Shown piece after piece: positions 11,201 through 19,978 of a stretch of 64,000 nucleotides of DNA. The stretch lies in NCBI RefSeq assembly GCF_000417875.1, contig NW_006920878.1:173279-237278 (forward strand), read 5' to 3'. The stretch's first letter is position 1; every line of letters starts with the position of its first letter. A program made the position numbers and the translations under genes. A model generated the notes under the pieces. That model worked only from the letters and a program-made list of their open reading frames with translations. It did no database searches and was not told the DNA's origin. This DNA is from Pseudozyma flocculosa PF-1 (lineage: Eukaryota; Basidiomycota; Ustilaginomycetes; Ustilaginales; Ustilaginaceae).

Positions 11201-14200
11201 GGGCTGTACAGCGCCTGGATCAACAGTAAGCGCTTCGATGACAAGGCGGCGGCGCTCAAGCTCAAGGCTACAAAGTACGACACCGGCTCGGTCATGGACG
11301 CCATTGGCAATCTTGCCCGCCCAGATCTGGCGCGCCTGCTCACGACCAAGGGGCTCGAGCAGGCCGAGACCGAGGCATTCACCATCGCGGGCTTCCCGAT
11401 GGAGCGGGTCCGGATGAGCTTGAGGCTGTCCAAGTACGACAAGGCCAACATCGCCCTGCTCTACCCCGGCCCCTCGAACCTGGTCCAGCGCCGCGACGAC
11501 GCCGACGAAATGTACCCGTGGCAGCTCCGGAGGCACGAAGACGACAGGACCAAGACGGTCCTCGAACACTACCTCGCCTTGCTCCAGGTCGAAGATGCAT
11601 TCGGCACCATCAAAGTCGCGCTCGAGATGGGCCAATGGGAGACGGCGCGTCGCAAGTATCTCAAAGCGCTCGATGCGCAGATGGGAAGAGAGTACGACAG
11701 CAGGAAGGTTCTGGAACAGGCCGTTCTGGAACAGATGGACATCAGGAGGCAGACGGCTGCCGCGCATGGCGATGCCAACGGCGAAGTGCGGTACTACGCT
11801 ACGTGGAAGGAAGATTTGGATGACGCCCCGTCGGCGGCGCACGCCGTCAATGGCCAGCCCGACACTTCGACCGGCTCTGACTCGGCGGCCAAGAACGAGG
11901 GCCCGTTCATCGAGACGCTCTACAAGAAGCTGCTCAACTACTTCCCGCCGGGCGTCGGGCAGTACTTTGCGCTCCAGTTCCCCACGCGCTTCATCGACAA
12001 GGAGAGCTACGCCTACGACACGAGCGGCATCTTTTCGCGCTTCGAGAAGCCGGTCGTGGTCAACGAGGCCGAGTTCAGGCTGACTGACGCCCTCTACCCG
12101 CTCGGTCCGATCGTCGGCGGACCCAACGGGCAGTCGCTGTCGAGCAACTACCTCAAGGCGCTCAACGCCATCAGCCCGTCGTACGACGGCATCGCGGCCC
12201 GCAAGCAGCGCGAAAAGATGCGAGCCTGGCTCCTCACCCAGACGCACTCGGACGACGCCGCCTACACCGTCGACACGCGGCTGACGGTGCCCGGTCTCAA
12301 CGCGCAGGCCGCGCAGAAGCTGTCCGAGGAGAGCGGGATCCGCGTGATGCCCGCCGACAAGCCGACGTCGCAGGGAGGCGCCGTCGTCACGCCGCTGTCC
12401 GCAGTTGACCCTTCGGACCCATCGGTGGCGCTGGCAAAGAGCGCCATCAGGGGTGTGGCGGGCGGCGGGCAGACGCGGCCTCGCAACATGACGCGGATGG
12501 AGTTCGCCGACGCCCTGACGCAGGATTACCTCGACAAGCGGATGCAGTGGGAGCTGCACCGCGACGAGATGGTGAGCGAGGCCGAGAGGCAAAACGACCC
12601 CAAGGCCATGGAAGCCGTCACCCGACGGCTCGCGCGCATCACGGGCATCGAAAACGCCAAGCTCTACTCCAAGTACGCCGACGCCGTCGTGCGGGGCCAC
12701 AGCCACACGGTGCGGGAGCTCATGGGACACCTCGACGTGCGCACCACGGCCGAGATGCTCCAGGACGCCAAGGACTCGCTGCGCGAGAGCGCCCTGAGCT
12801 CCCTCTACACTGCCTCGCTCATCTACCCGGTCCAGATGCAGCCGGCCGACTGGTTCCAGTCGCTCGACACGTCCTTCACGCGCGAGGACCTGTCGCAGTC
12901 GTCGGACCTGCTCGAGGCGGCGATGAGGGCCAAGGCATCGATGATCGACGGCCTCCAGACGCAGATCGCCAACCTGCGCGGCTTCGCCACCATCGATCCG
13001 GCCACGGCCAAGGCCAGCGTCGAGGCGGCGGCCCGCGTCAGGGAAAAGGCCATCGAGGACCTCGCCGGCGCCTACACCGAGTCGACCGTGAGCGCCGTCA
13101 AGCTCGCCCTGGAAGCGGCCACGGCGTCGACGCCGGTGGGCGCCGCGTCGCTGGCGGGCGCCTCGATGGCCGAGAGCGTCATGAAGAAGATCAAGACGCT
13201 GCCCGACACGGACAAGCAGAAGTCGAAGCTCAAGGCCGTGCTGGGCGACGACTTTGAAAAGGTCGACGAGATCGGCAGGCAGATCGACAAGGTGACGGCA
13301 GCCAACAACGGCGTCAACTCGGCGTCGCGCAAGCTCGCCGAGCTCATGAGCCAGAGCGCCCTGGCGCAGGCGGGCGACACCAAGATCCTGGTCGAGAACC
13401 TGCAGAGGACGCTGTCGTCAGCCAAGCAGGAGCTGCAGGACCTCACAGAGAGCTACGCCATCGCGATCCGCAAGGAAAAGGCCAAGACGGCCGACGAGGA
13501 GAAGCTCAAGACGACGGAGGAGATCGGCAAGCTCCCCGCCGGTGCCTCCGGGGGCGGTGGCGGCACGCGCTGGATCGAGCTGTCGCTGGCGTCGAGGTCG
13601 GCCAACAAGGCGAGCGAGACGTCGTCGATGGCGTCGTCGTCGACGTCGTCGTGGAACTGCAACTTTTGGATCGGCTCCTACTCCAAGAACAGCAGCACCG
13701 CCGAGGCCAAGGTCAAGAGCGAGCTCAAGTCGACCGAGTTTGGCGTCGATATCTCGATGCGCGTGTCGTACGTCACCGTGGACCGGTCCGGCTGGTTCGA
13801 TCCGAGCATCCTCGAGCTGAGCGGCTCCTTCATGCACACCGTCGCAGACGAAGACTACACGCCCTGGTCGGTCTGGCCCCTCACCGACGGCAAAAAGACC
13901 ATCCGGGGCCAGGACGTCGACTTGCGGGTCCCCAAGGCGGCGTCCGAGGTTGTCCAGGACGTCGTCGCGGGCGGCGAGAGGGCGAGCGCCATCAAGGGCT
14001 ACCTCCAAGCCTTCGCCGTCGGCTACGTCTTTGTCAAGGACTGCGTCATCCGCGTCACTTCGGCCGAGCTCAAAGAGTCGACGGAGAAGTCCAACTTCGA
14101 GAGGCAGAGCCAGGAGTCGGGAGGCTTCCTGTGCTTTTCGCACAGCAGCGCCTCGCACGACGCCGGCGACTCGAGCCGCTCGTCGACGACCCAGACCTCG

Positions 14201-14683
14201 GACGGCATGGTGATCCGCATACCCGGCCCGCAGCTGCTGGGCTACATGATGCAGATGACGCCGCCGGACCAGTCCAGGAGCTTTGCCCCGATGCCGGACG
14301 ACTACCTCTTTGAGGAAATGGACCGCATCGACAAGGCGGCGGCGCAGGGTCGCCAACCGGCCAGCGCAAACTCGGTGCGCCCCTCGGACGCATTCTCGTC
14401 CGCCAATGCGGCGCTGCCCGAGACCTACTCCGGCGTGCGAGGGTACGACGTCAGCTCAGCACCACCGCGTGGCACGGCTGCGAGCACGTCGTCGTCCCCG
14501 GCAGCGCCCAAGGCGGCGGCGTCGGCTGTTGATCCATCCGCCGCCTCCGACCCGCTTCCGCCCAAGTTCTCCGATACGCTGCGCAACCTCGTCGCCAGCT
14601 CATCGACGTCCAAGATGCGCTCGCTCGAGGAGCAGCAGGCGGTCGTCAGCCTGATTGAGAAGCTCCTCGGCGTGTCGCCATAG
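8243..14683 (+). CDS. Giant protein with two metzincin protease domains, lectin-like propeller and coiled coil
   Basis: An uninterrupted frame of 2146 residues. Residues 1-360 contain repeated strands such as TAWTLVYQAQDGAIVKRQF and RLVYNIEADGRVAEW, resembling fungal fucose-type lectin propellers (tentative). Residues 390-680 form metzincin domain 1: HEFGHVLGLLHEHQSP has zinc ligands H552, H556, H562 and catalytic E553, with a Met-turn SIMQY at Met620, as in astacin-type M12 peptidases. Residues 790-1090 form domain 2: HELGHFLGLDHE has H973, H977, H983, E974 and a Met-turn SVMDA at Met1018. Residues 1090-1500 are mixed. Residues 1500-1770 are helical with coiled-coil spacing. Residues 1770-2020 form a beta-rich module (RVSYVTVDRSGWFDPSILEL) of a kind I recall, without a name, from other fungal and bacterial proteins. 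The tail is Ser/Ala-rich. No signal peptide is visible, so export would have to be unconventional. Both active sites look intact; substrates are unknown. Confidence 0.85.
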   Translation: MPQTTLNGAGGHATIPSNLYGGRLAAHVPDVKATLLYAVLSSGRIAEAIIKTDWATNALVYDTVPGTLDASCHSSSRISVLGDSTAWTLVYQAQDGAIVKRQFAGTPQPAWSGQEVVVPIDQPDKPLVGSMLELYSTAAGAVLIWQSESGKLLRTALRSKATTPVAGLRLFPGNRVVAQTASHDDATLCLLYYNAMPSRAMALRGPSDPASSSPFTPDDKFYPGFKAPTVDFAMVKGTQLGTGPRLVYNIEADGRVAEWTEQVTQPSEISAAGSATIDRYYGMAVASLQGRAADRVFVVDLGPGPGGAAMLCKTPSDSWTKALPLKGTSDWAGHSVAEPAGGSGNPGDNHPAPPINSDAVDAVFAGPDFGKSTAKEGGSSADTGSKPADAGQGDAVISIRLGAWIRKTCQDIIEPGQTKTATASADEVLKRPINKDGKPKTHAVNAVIANREKLWSSNPQDIRFFFMEGTPQQQDKVRTVIDEWTWYANVRFVEVGSPADSQVRIRFDPSDGSYSYVGTDCEMIDGDKHTMNLGWIDRTSSLTRNERATILHEFGHVLGLLHEHQSPAHGGIAVQNVDLALELYRRKQGWSDKQIHEQVIDVYGAKEVSNYSQVDTTSIMQYPQPKELTGLKEDIPFNTELSQLDKAYMVLQYPRPRPHAKAPEWTIDYALKVAGCPADIAQKVLASSRTDLQPNSEEIDPTQIRKIVGAWAKEAHNPNPDAVPDSRGGASSDTVAHGVDGENEDEAEDVADQKALLQLLMRPVGEDTVTVASGGRLINICASGTESETTSKAQGPASVGAPAHAVTVTTNLLPLAYSNDKRMKIRYAFSPGYRPPSSHQKLMLVCAFELWSQAAHIEFVEETRPEKASDADLLICFHDNNEGSATSARIDPDSSHRSMFLGPGGDSGDRSKLKELRHSARRQEYCAQKGYSTVPFDILYYGIFRDADAARAWQSQERRDIDGIQYNLRTLLHELGHFLGLDHECVGLYSAWINSKRFDDKAAALKLKATKYDTGSVMDAIGNLARPDLARLLTTKGLEQAETEAFTIAGFPMERVRMSLRLSKYDKANIALLYPGPSNLVQRRDDADEMYPWQLRRHEDDRTKTVLEHYLALLQVEDAFGTIKVALEMGQWETARRKYLKALDAQMGREYDSRKVLEQAVLEQMDIRRQTAAAHGDANGEVRYYATWKEDLDDAPSAAHAVNGQPDTSTGSDSAAKNEGPFIETLYKKLLNYFPPGVGQYFALQFPTRFIDKESYAYDTSGIFSRFEKPVVVNEAEFRLTDALYPLGPIVGGPNGQSLSSNYLKALNAISPSYDGIAARKQREKMRAWLLTQTHSDDAAYTVDTRLTVPGLNAQAAQKLSEESGIRVMPADKPTSQGGAVVTPLSAVDPSDPSVALAKSAIRGVAGGGQTRPRNMTRMEFADALTQDYLDKRMQWELHRDEMVSEAERQNDPKAMEAVTRRLARITGIENAKLYSKYADAVVRGHSHTVRELMGHLDVRTTAEMLQDAKDSLRESALSSLYTASLIYPVQMQPADWFQSLDTSFTREDLSQSSDLLEAAMRAKASMIDGLQTQIANLRGFATIDPATAKASVEAAARVREKAIEDLAGAYTESTVSAVKLALEAATASTPVGAASLAGASMAESVMKKIKTLPDTDKQKSKLKAVLGDDFEKVDEIGRQIDKVTAANNGVNSASRKLAELMSQSALAQAGDTKILVENLQRTLSSAKQELQDLTESYAIAIRKEKAKTADEEKLKTTEEIGKLPAGASGGGGGTRWIELSLASRSANKASETSSMASSSTSSWNCNFWIGSYSKNSSTAEAKVKSELKSTEFGVDISMRVSYVTVDRSGWFDPSILELSGSFMHTVADEDYTPWSVWPLTDGKKTIRGQDVDLRVPKAASEVVQDVVAGGERASAIKGYLQAFAVGYVFVKDCVIRVTSAELKESTEKSNFERQSQESGGFLCFSHSSASHDAGDSSRSSTTQTSDGMVIRIPGPQLLGYMMQMTPPDQSRSFAPMPDDYLFEEMDRIDKAAAQGRQPASANSVRPSDAFSSANAALPETYSGVRGYDVSSAPPRGTAASTSSSPAAPKAAASAVDPSAASDPLPPKFSDTLRNLVASSSTSKMRSLEEQQAVVSLIEKLLGVSP

Positions 14684-14833
14684 AGATAGATGTGTTGTTC
14701 TGTCGTGGCCTTCGCCTTACCAATCTTGCAGCAGGGTCGATCGGCCTCTGGGAAGCGAACAGCCACCCTTTGCTCGACGACTGATCTCTGATCGCCATGG
14801 CTGAAAGGGCTCCAGTACTCCGCGCTGCCAGGT

Positions 14834-16185
14834 CTAAGAGGACGGATTGACAATCGGGATGCAGATAAAGAGGTCCGCCGCAGAGCCATACGCGTCCCAC
14901 CGGTCGCCAGCGGAGGCGGGGTCGTCGCTAGATGAAGCGGCAGTGCCGTCTTGACCATCCAGCAGCGGTGCCAGGCGGTGCCGCAGCGACTCCAACCTGA
15001 TCTGCAGTTCCGTCTGGGTTGGCCGGGTGGTGAGGATCCTCGAGCCTCCGTGGCTTCTGCCGCTGCTGCCGAGTCCGAGCACCTGCTTGCGCATCGCTTG
15101 CAGGCGGCGAGCCCGACTGTGTCCTGCAGAAGGCTGGTCAAAGAGCGGATCCGCGAGGTCCATACCGTAGACGGCTTTGTCCCCGGCCTCGCCGCCGGCG
15201 CCAGCATTCCCCCGCGCGTCTATACCTGTTGCGGCGCAGTCCGGACCGACCGCCGACGGCGTCCGTGCCGCTCCGGCGACGGCTGCCATGGCTGCCTCGA
15301 AAGAGGCTTCGGCTGCGGCGGCACGCGGATCTGCAGCTGATGCGGGGCTCTCGTCGAACCTCTGACGCTTGAGCGGAGAGCTCCGGGAGGGGGTGTGCGC
15401 CAGCGGTTGCGCGCCGGCCAAGTGATCGCGGAAGCGCGTGGTCCTCGGTGTCGAGAGGGCGGAGATCGCATGGGGCGACGGCAATGGGTCGTGACCGGGT
15501 GGTTTGGCGAAGAGGGTGCCGGACTGTGCGGCCTGCGCCTTTGCTCGCAGCGCTTCCGGGCTGCGGTCGGCGGGATCGAAGCTGGTGACGTCGTCGAGCC
15601 TTCTCCGCTTGCTGGGCGTTGTCCTCGACGGTACCGGACTGTCGGCGCCAGCGCTGCGCTGCGACGGTGTGCCATGGACCGAAGACGCAGCGCTGCGGCG
15701 GGAAGGAGTGAGAGGTTGGAGGGCAGCCGAGGATTGGAGAGCCGGCACCGAGTGCCCGACGCTCGAGACAGCGGCGCGGAGGTCGCGCTCAGCATTGCGG
15801 AACTGGATCGGGGTGAGACCGGACGCCCTCTCTGCGGCGGCGCGAGTGAAGGTGGTGCTGTCGAGGCTTTTGGTACGATGGAGAGACAGGGGGAGACCAA
15901 GTGGCGAAAGGGGACGACGTGGGTCAGCGGCGGGCAAATCAGAGGTGCCGCAGCCTCGGAGCCAGGCGGCCCGAGGATGGGATGGGCACGCGCAGCTCAC
16001 CTCTCTGCTGCCAGCCAGCAGCATACGGCGACGAGGCCTGTGCCGATGCGTTGGACGACCTTTGCATTGCCCTGGCCTGCCCATACGTCGACGGCTGCGA
16101 GGTACGACTCTGCGCGGTCGACGAGGATGCCCGAGCGGGCCGAGAGGAGCGAGCGCACCTGGGCTCGCCTGGACGCGGCAGACAT
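14834..16185 (-). CDS. ORC6: Probable origin recognition complex subunit 6
   Basis: Exons in coding order are 16185-16001 and 15866-14834, giving 405 residues. The intron (GTGAGC donor, AG acceptor) joins two parts of one helical domain. The N-terminus reads ARSGILVDRAESYLAAVDVW, then the helix GLVAVCCWLAAE. Across the junction come LDSTTFTRAAAERASGLTPI and FRNAERDLRAAV. Helices ending in a small-residue LAA run, followed by a Leu-rich helix and a 'Gly-Leu-x-x-x-x-Phe' helix, match the TFIIB-like fold of ORC6, which loads MCM helicase with ORC1-5. The rest (about 100-340) is a basic, Ser/Pro-rich linker with TP/SP sites that CDKs could phosphorylate. The C-terminus holds a short helix (ELQIRLESLRHRL). 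The unspliced frame continuing upstream is a His/Pro-rich artefact. The assignment rests on pattern memory; another TFIIB-like protein is possible. Confidence 0.55.
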
Positions 16186-16583
16186 GGGCGTGGGAGGCGA
16201 TCAGAGGTGGCAGAAGGGGGGAGGGGTCGAGGGGTCGAGGGGTCGAGGGAGAGATCCGGAGGCAAGAGTAGGTCGCGGGCCAAGGGGCCGCCAAGGAGAG
16301 TTGCGAACGAGAGGCACGGTGGCGTCGGTGCGGCAGCGCTGGGGATTCGAGGTGCCGGCGGTGCTGGTGATGGTGGTGGTGTTGGTGAAGATGTTGGTGG
16401 CGCGCCACGGACTTTCTCCGCAAGGCGTGTTGTGGAGGTCTTGACCGTCACCCTGGTCTCTACCGCGCGTGCACCCTCTGTGTACCTGCTCTCTGCATAC
16501 GGAGACTCACAACCGCTCCTTTCCCGGAGCACCTCTTTACCGTTGCGGTACAATTGCCCAAATCTTTGGCCCTCAGTTGATGT
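16186..16583. other. Upstream region of the ORC6-like gene
   Basis: I see no gene here. On the minus strand, the sense strand of ORC6, there is a CAC/CAT trinucleotide tract at about 16361-16387, 176-200 bp upstream of its ATG. Dispersed repeat copy A starts at about 16584. Confidence 0.45.
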
Positions 16584-16694
16584 TAGTAGTGTAGTTGTTC
16601 GCCACCATTCTCGATCGAATACCAATGCACACACAAGTCAGCCGTCACACAGGGTTGGGGAAAATGATGCTATTGCAACGATGGAGAGGGCAGT

Positions 16695-16915
16695 CTTCCC
16701 TCCCCGTCTACGAGGTAGACGGGAAGAGGCGGGAGCGGGGGCAAGAGGCATCCCACCCCGTCCGAGGAAGCCTCGGACGGAGAGAGGCGGGAAAGGGGAA
16801 GGGGAAGGGAGAGAGCCGAGAAGAGGTCTTCCCTCCCCGCGCAAGGCAGGGAGAGGCGGGAGCTGGGAGCTAGTGGCATCCCTCCCCGTTCGAGGACGGG
16901 GAGAGGCGGGGGGAT
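16695..16915. repeat. Hairpin array inside repeat copy A
   Basis: Four related modules follow one another, each CC(A/T)CCCCGT...ACGG(G)GAGAGGCGGG. Module 1 has a perfect 9 bp stem, CCCGTCTAC with GTAGACGGG, and loop GAG (16703-16723). Module 2 has a perfect 10 bp stem, CCGTCCGAGG with CCTCGGACGG, and loop AAG (16758-16780). Module 3 is weak. Module 4 has an 8 bp stem, CTCCCCGT with ACGGGGAG, around loop TCGAGG (16882-16903). The common flank GAGAGGCGGG follows each. Confidence 0.8.
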
Positions 16916-17155
16916 TATTTTCGCAAACACGTTACCGTGCCGCCTTGCCAGAGTACTTTAGGCGTACCGGCACGACCCTTCCGTGCAAGGTAGCGTACGC
17001 GAGCGCGGATGAGAGGGTGAGGAGGGAGGGAGAGAGGTGGGAAGGGGGTGGCGAGGGAAGGGCCCCTTCTTATCCCTTTCAGATCCGGCCTTCCGACGCC
17101 AACTGAGGCCAGCCAGCTTCCACGTTCCCTGGAGTAGACGGTCGCTGACGTGGGA

Positions 17156-17275
17156 AAAATCACGGGAGACGGTTTCTGATCTAAAAGATCAGAGACGCGT
17201 GCTGAAAAATCACGGGAGACGGGTTCTGATCTTTTAGATCAGAGCCGCGTGCCGAAAATCACGGGAGACCAGAGC
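17156..17275. repeat. Three ~50 bp tandem units in repeat copy A
   Basis: Units begin GAAAAATCACGGGAGACGG and contain a small palindrome, GATCTAAAAGATC or its partner GATCTTTTAGATC, followed by AGA(G)CGCGTGC. CACGGGAGAC occurs at 17161, 17211 and 17260, so the spacing is 50 and 49 bp. The third unit is partial. Copy B has five units, so the array length changes between copies. Confidence 0.8.
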
Positions 17276-17766
17276 AGATGGCGCTCCAGGCCGGTCCCCT
17301 GACCGCCAGGTGCCGCCAGCAAGAAAGGGCGCGCGCGCTCGTCGCGCCGTACGCCTCCTAACCACCACAACCCGCGCCCGCCTTGCCTGCCCACATGCTT
17401 GCCTACCCATCGCCTGCCTTCCCGCCTGCCTGCTGCCCGATGCCGATCGCCTTATCGTAGCCACTGTCATCACCTGGAAGTGCTCAGACTGCTGCCCACG
17501 CCGCGCTTGCATGCTCGCGCCGCGTTGCTGCCGTCGCCCGCAGTCTGAAGACGACGCCCGTGCTCTGCCTGATGAGTTGACGTTGCTGTCCTTGCTGCTC
17601 CGCCGTCAGCCGTCTTGCCGGCAGCCACGCCATCCCTTGCGTCTGTCTGCTGCCCTCTGCTGCCTTTGCGCCGATGCTGCCGCCACCGCCCTTTACCGTG
17701 CCCTGCCACCTGCGATGACGCGGCGCGCGCGGACCCGTTCCTTTATTCCCTTGTCTCTTCCTACAA

Positions 17767-19978
17767 TCAGCCAAAATAGAGGTCGACGAGCATGGTGGCT
17801 ACGCCCAGAACGATCCTGTTTCGCACGCACACCGCAAAGGTGGGAGAGGGGCAGAGAGCAAGGCGAGGATATTCAGCAGGCTGTCCGCTCGTCTCATCTC
17901 GACCGTGCGAGAGGGAGGAGGCGGGGAGGCGCACTCACTCGAGCATGATGAGGAGGATGACGACAATCTCGAGGTACTCGGAGTGCGAGCTCGTCACCTG
18001 GTCCTTGAGCAGCTGGAGCATGTCCTGGAGCACCTCGACGCGCGTGTTGAGCAAGTCGATGCGCTGCGGGATCTCGAGGTACGACCGCGCGGCCGAGTAG
18101 AGAGGCTCGAGGTCCGGCTGCGTCCAGAAGATCTCTGGCGAGTCGACAATGGATCCCACCAGGTGGATGTTCATGCGCAGGATGAAGAGCTGGAAGCGCG
18201 CGCGGGACGGCAGGCCGCGAGTAGAGGCATCGGTCAGTCGGCAGCGCTCCGCCAGGCCAGGAGCTGCCTGTGACCGGTGGCAAACTCACGTGTCCGATCT
18301 GCTTCATGATCTCGGCCGGCGGCATGCCAATCTTGCCGCTCTCGGCGATGCTCTGCGGGATGTCCTTGGTCGATTCGATCGTATTGTCGATGATGCCCTC
18401 AAAGAAGCTGATCTTGGTCGACTGCGCCAACGCATGCGACAAGCTGAGCTTGGTCATGTACGAGCTGCCGCGGCGCAGCGTGATCACGTCATTGTAGATT
18501 CTGGGCCACAGCGCAGCAAAGAGCAGCAGGTAAAGGGTGAATCCGGCGTCAGCGATGGTGCGCAGGCAACAGCAGCGGTGGCGGTGGGGACAGCGGCGGG
18601 GGCATCGCGTGGCATGCTCACCGACTGTAGTCTGCCAGGTACCAGTGCAGGTCCTCGCTCTCGACGTCCTCGGAGGCGAGCCGCTCGACCTCGAACTTGC
18701 GAAGCTCGCGGAGGAAGCGCTTCTCCTCGGCAAGCGTCATGCCCCAGATGACGATAGCGCCGTAGTCCATGATGAAGAGCTCGGGCGTCATGCCCTCGAC
18801 GGCGAAGCGCGATCGCCTCCGTGCGCGCGCCTCCTCCCTGCGTGCCGCTCGCTCCTCGTCCGAGTTGAGCGTCCGGTCGCCGTCGGCGTTGCCGTCATGT
18901 GCAGCCTGACCGTCGTGCTGCTCGGACCGCAGCTCCGGCACGCCAAGGAGGTCGCCGACTTTCCCTGCGGCGCTGCCAGTGGCGCCGCCTTCGGTCGCGG
19001 CGTGCCCGCGGGCGCCGTTGTAGGCCGGCGGCGGCAGCGATTCGTGGCGGCTGTTGCGATGATGGTGATGGTGGTGGTGGTGCCGGTCCTTGCCGCCGGA
19101 AAGGGCCGGCATGAATCCGCGCGCTTCGTCGACATACTTGTAAGTGTAGGTTGTGTAGAGGCACTCGTCGAACTGCATGACGCTGGTCCCGTGGCTGGAC
19201 CGCCGCGCTTGCAGCCACTTTGTCAGCTCGCGCATGCGATACGACCTGCGCGGGGTGAAGGGAGCGGAGGAGGAGAAAGCGAAAGGGTTGGCTATCAGCG
19301 GCCGATCGCAGGTCGTCCAGTGGAATGCATCGCTGGCGAAGGGCTCACGTTGCCGTGCTGTAGGCGGTGACGCGGGGTAGATTGGCGCGGGCCCGTTTCG
19401 TGAGGCGCCTCGCATCCCTGCGCATGCTGCCTTCGGGGATCTGGGCGAGCTGCTTGTACACCTCGACCTGCTCCTCTTCCTCTCCTTCCTCGACGTCGGA
19501 AGACGAGCTGTCTTCGTGCGAGTGGTTCGAGGGTGCGGCGGCGGCATCATCGACGGCCTGGAGAGCGCCGTCCTCGTAGTAGCGCCTCCGGCTGCCGTCT
19601 GACCGCAGGATCCCCGGGCTGAGAGCGGGTGAATGCCCACTGCCCATCGTACTCGATCCGGACTGGTACAAGGGCGAAGAGGGAAGGACGGGAGTACCCC
19701 CACCGCTGGTGCTCTCCTCGGGTTCCTCGGGCAGGATCTTGAGCTTGCTGCTCGACTTGGACGACCTGCAGACGGGAAGAGGGGAAGTTTGGCGGGTGAT
19801 GAGCTCGCGTCAACACACTGCAGCGGGATCATCCCGTGCTGGTTTATGCTCACCGGTTCGGTCCGGCCTTGTATCGTGTGCTTTGCTGGTCCGAAGACGA
19901 GTACTGGTTCTGCCTCGAGGGATTGTGCTGCCCCTGCGAGGAAGAGCCGCGGGCGTTCCTTCGGTTCGAGAGCGACAT
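17767..19978 (-). CDS. DUF155 family protein, RMD1/RMD8-like
   Basis: Six exons in coding order: 19978-19854, 19765-19349, 19245-18622, 18500-18290, 18189-17939, 17815-17767, giving 558 residues. All phases close. The first ~140 residues are a polar, Ser-rich tail with KLKILPEEPEES and an acidic stretch. The DUF155 domain starts at LPRVTAYSTATSYRMRELTK (about 172). It is interrupted by an insert with an eight-His run, and continues through FIMDYGAIVIWGM, LADYSRIYNDVITLR and KLSLSHALAQSTKISFFEG to PEIFWTQPDLEPLYSAARSY. The protein ends with coiled coil (LNTRVEVLQDMLQLLKDQ) and a hydrophobic anchor completed only by the 16-codon last exon (ILLIMLEIVLGVATMLVDLY). Yeast Rmd1 and Rmd8 are needed for sporulation and sit on membranes, and human RMND1 is mitochondrial. 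No mitochondrial presequence is obvious here. Whether it is the Rmd1 or Rmd8 orthologue is unresolved. Confidence 0.9.

Larger units (their letters stand above)
16584..17620. repeat. Dispersed ~1.04 kb repeat, copy A
   Basis: The sequence from about 16584 to 17620 is similar along its whole length to 50747-51842, in the same orientation. Shared landmarks in order are a leading block with ACACACAAGTCA, then a GGGGAGAGGCGGG-rich hairpin array. A ~70 bp block starting ATTATTTTCGCAAACACG is nearly identical in both copies. It is followed by a ~50 bp tandem unit containing CACGGGAGAC, and a C/T-rich end containing GCTCTGCCTGATGAGTTGAC. Copies differ by substitutions and small indels, so both are old. 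I find no open frame shared by the two copies, no convincing terminal inverted repeat and no poly-A. It could be a non-autonomous element, a solo LTR, or a structured non-coding unit. Confidence 0.85.

Noticed and set aside
8810..12730. Long minus-strand frames opposite the giant metzincin gene
   Set aside because: Val/Leu/Arg-rich shadow translations of a coding strand; the plus strand has the zinc-binding motifs.
15939..16634. 231-codon minus-strand frame and the unspliced 529-codon frame over the ORC6-like gene
   Set aside because: Both read through the intron in the wrong phase and give His/Pro/Arg-rich sequence. The spliced model restores a continuous helical domain.
16882..16903. tRNA T-arm-like CCCCGTTCGAGGACGGGG in the dispersed repeat
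   Set aside because: The loop does not fit TTCRANY with a 5-bp stem, and no anticodon or D arm is present. It is one of a series of hairpins, not a tRNA or clear tRNA-derived SINE.
17156..17275. CRISPR-like spaced repeats
   Set aside because: The genome is fungal, and the intervening sequences are themselves related, so this is a tandem repeat and not a spacer array.
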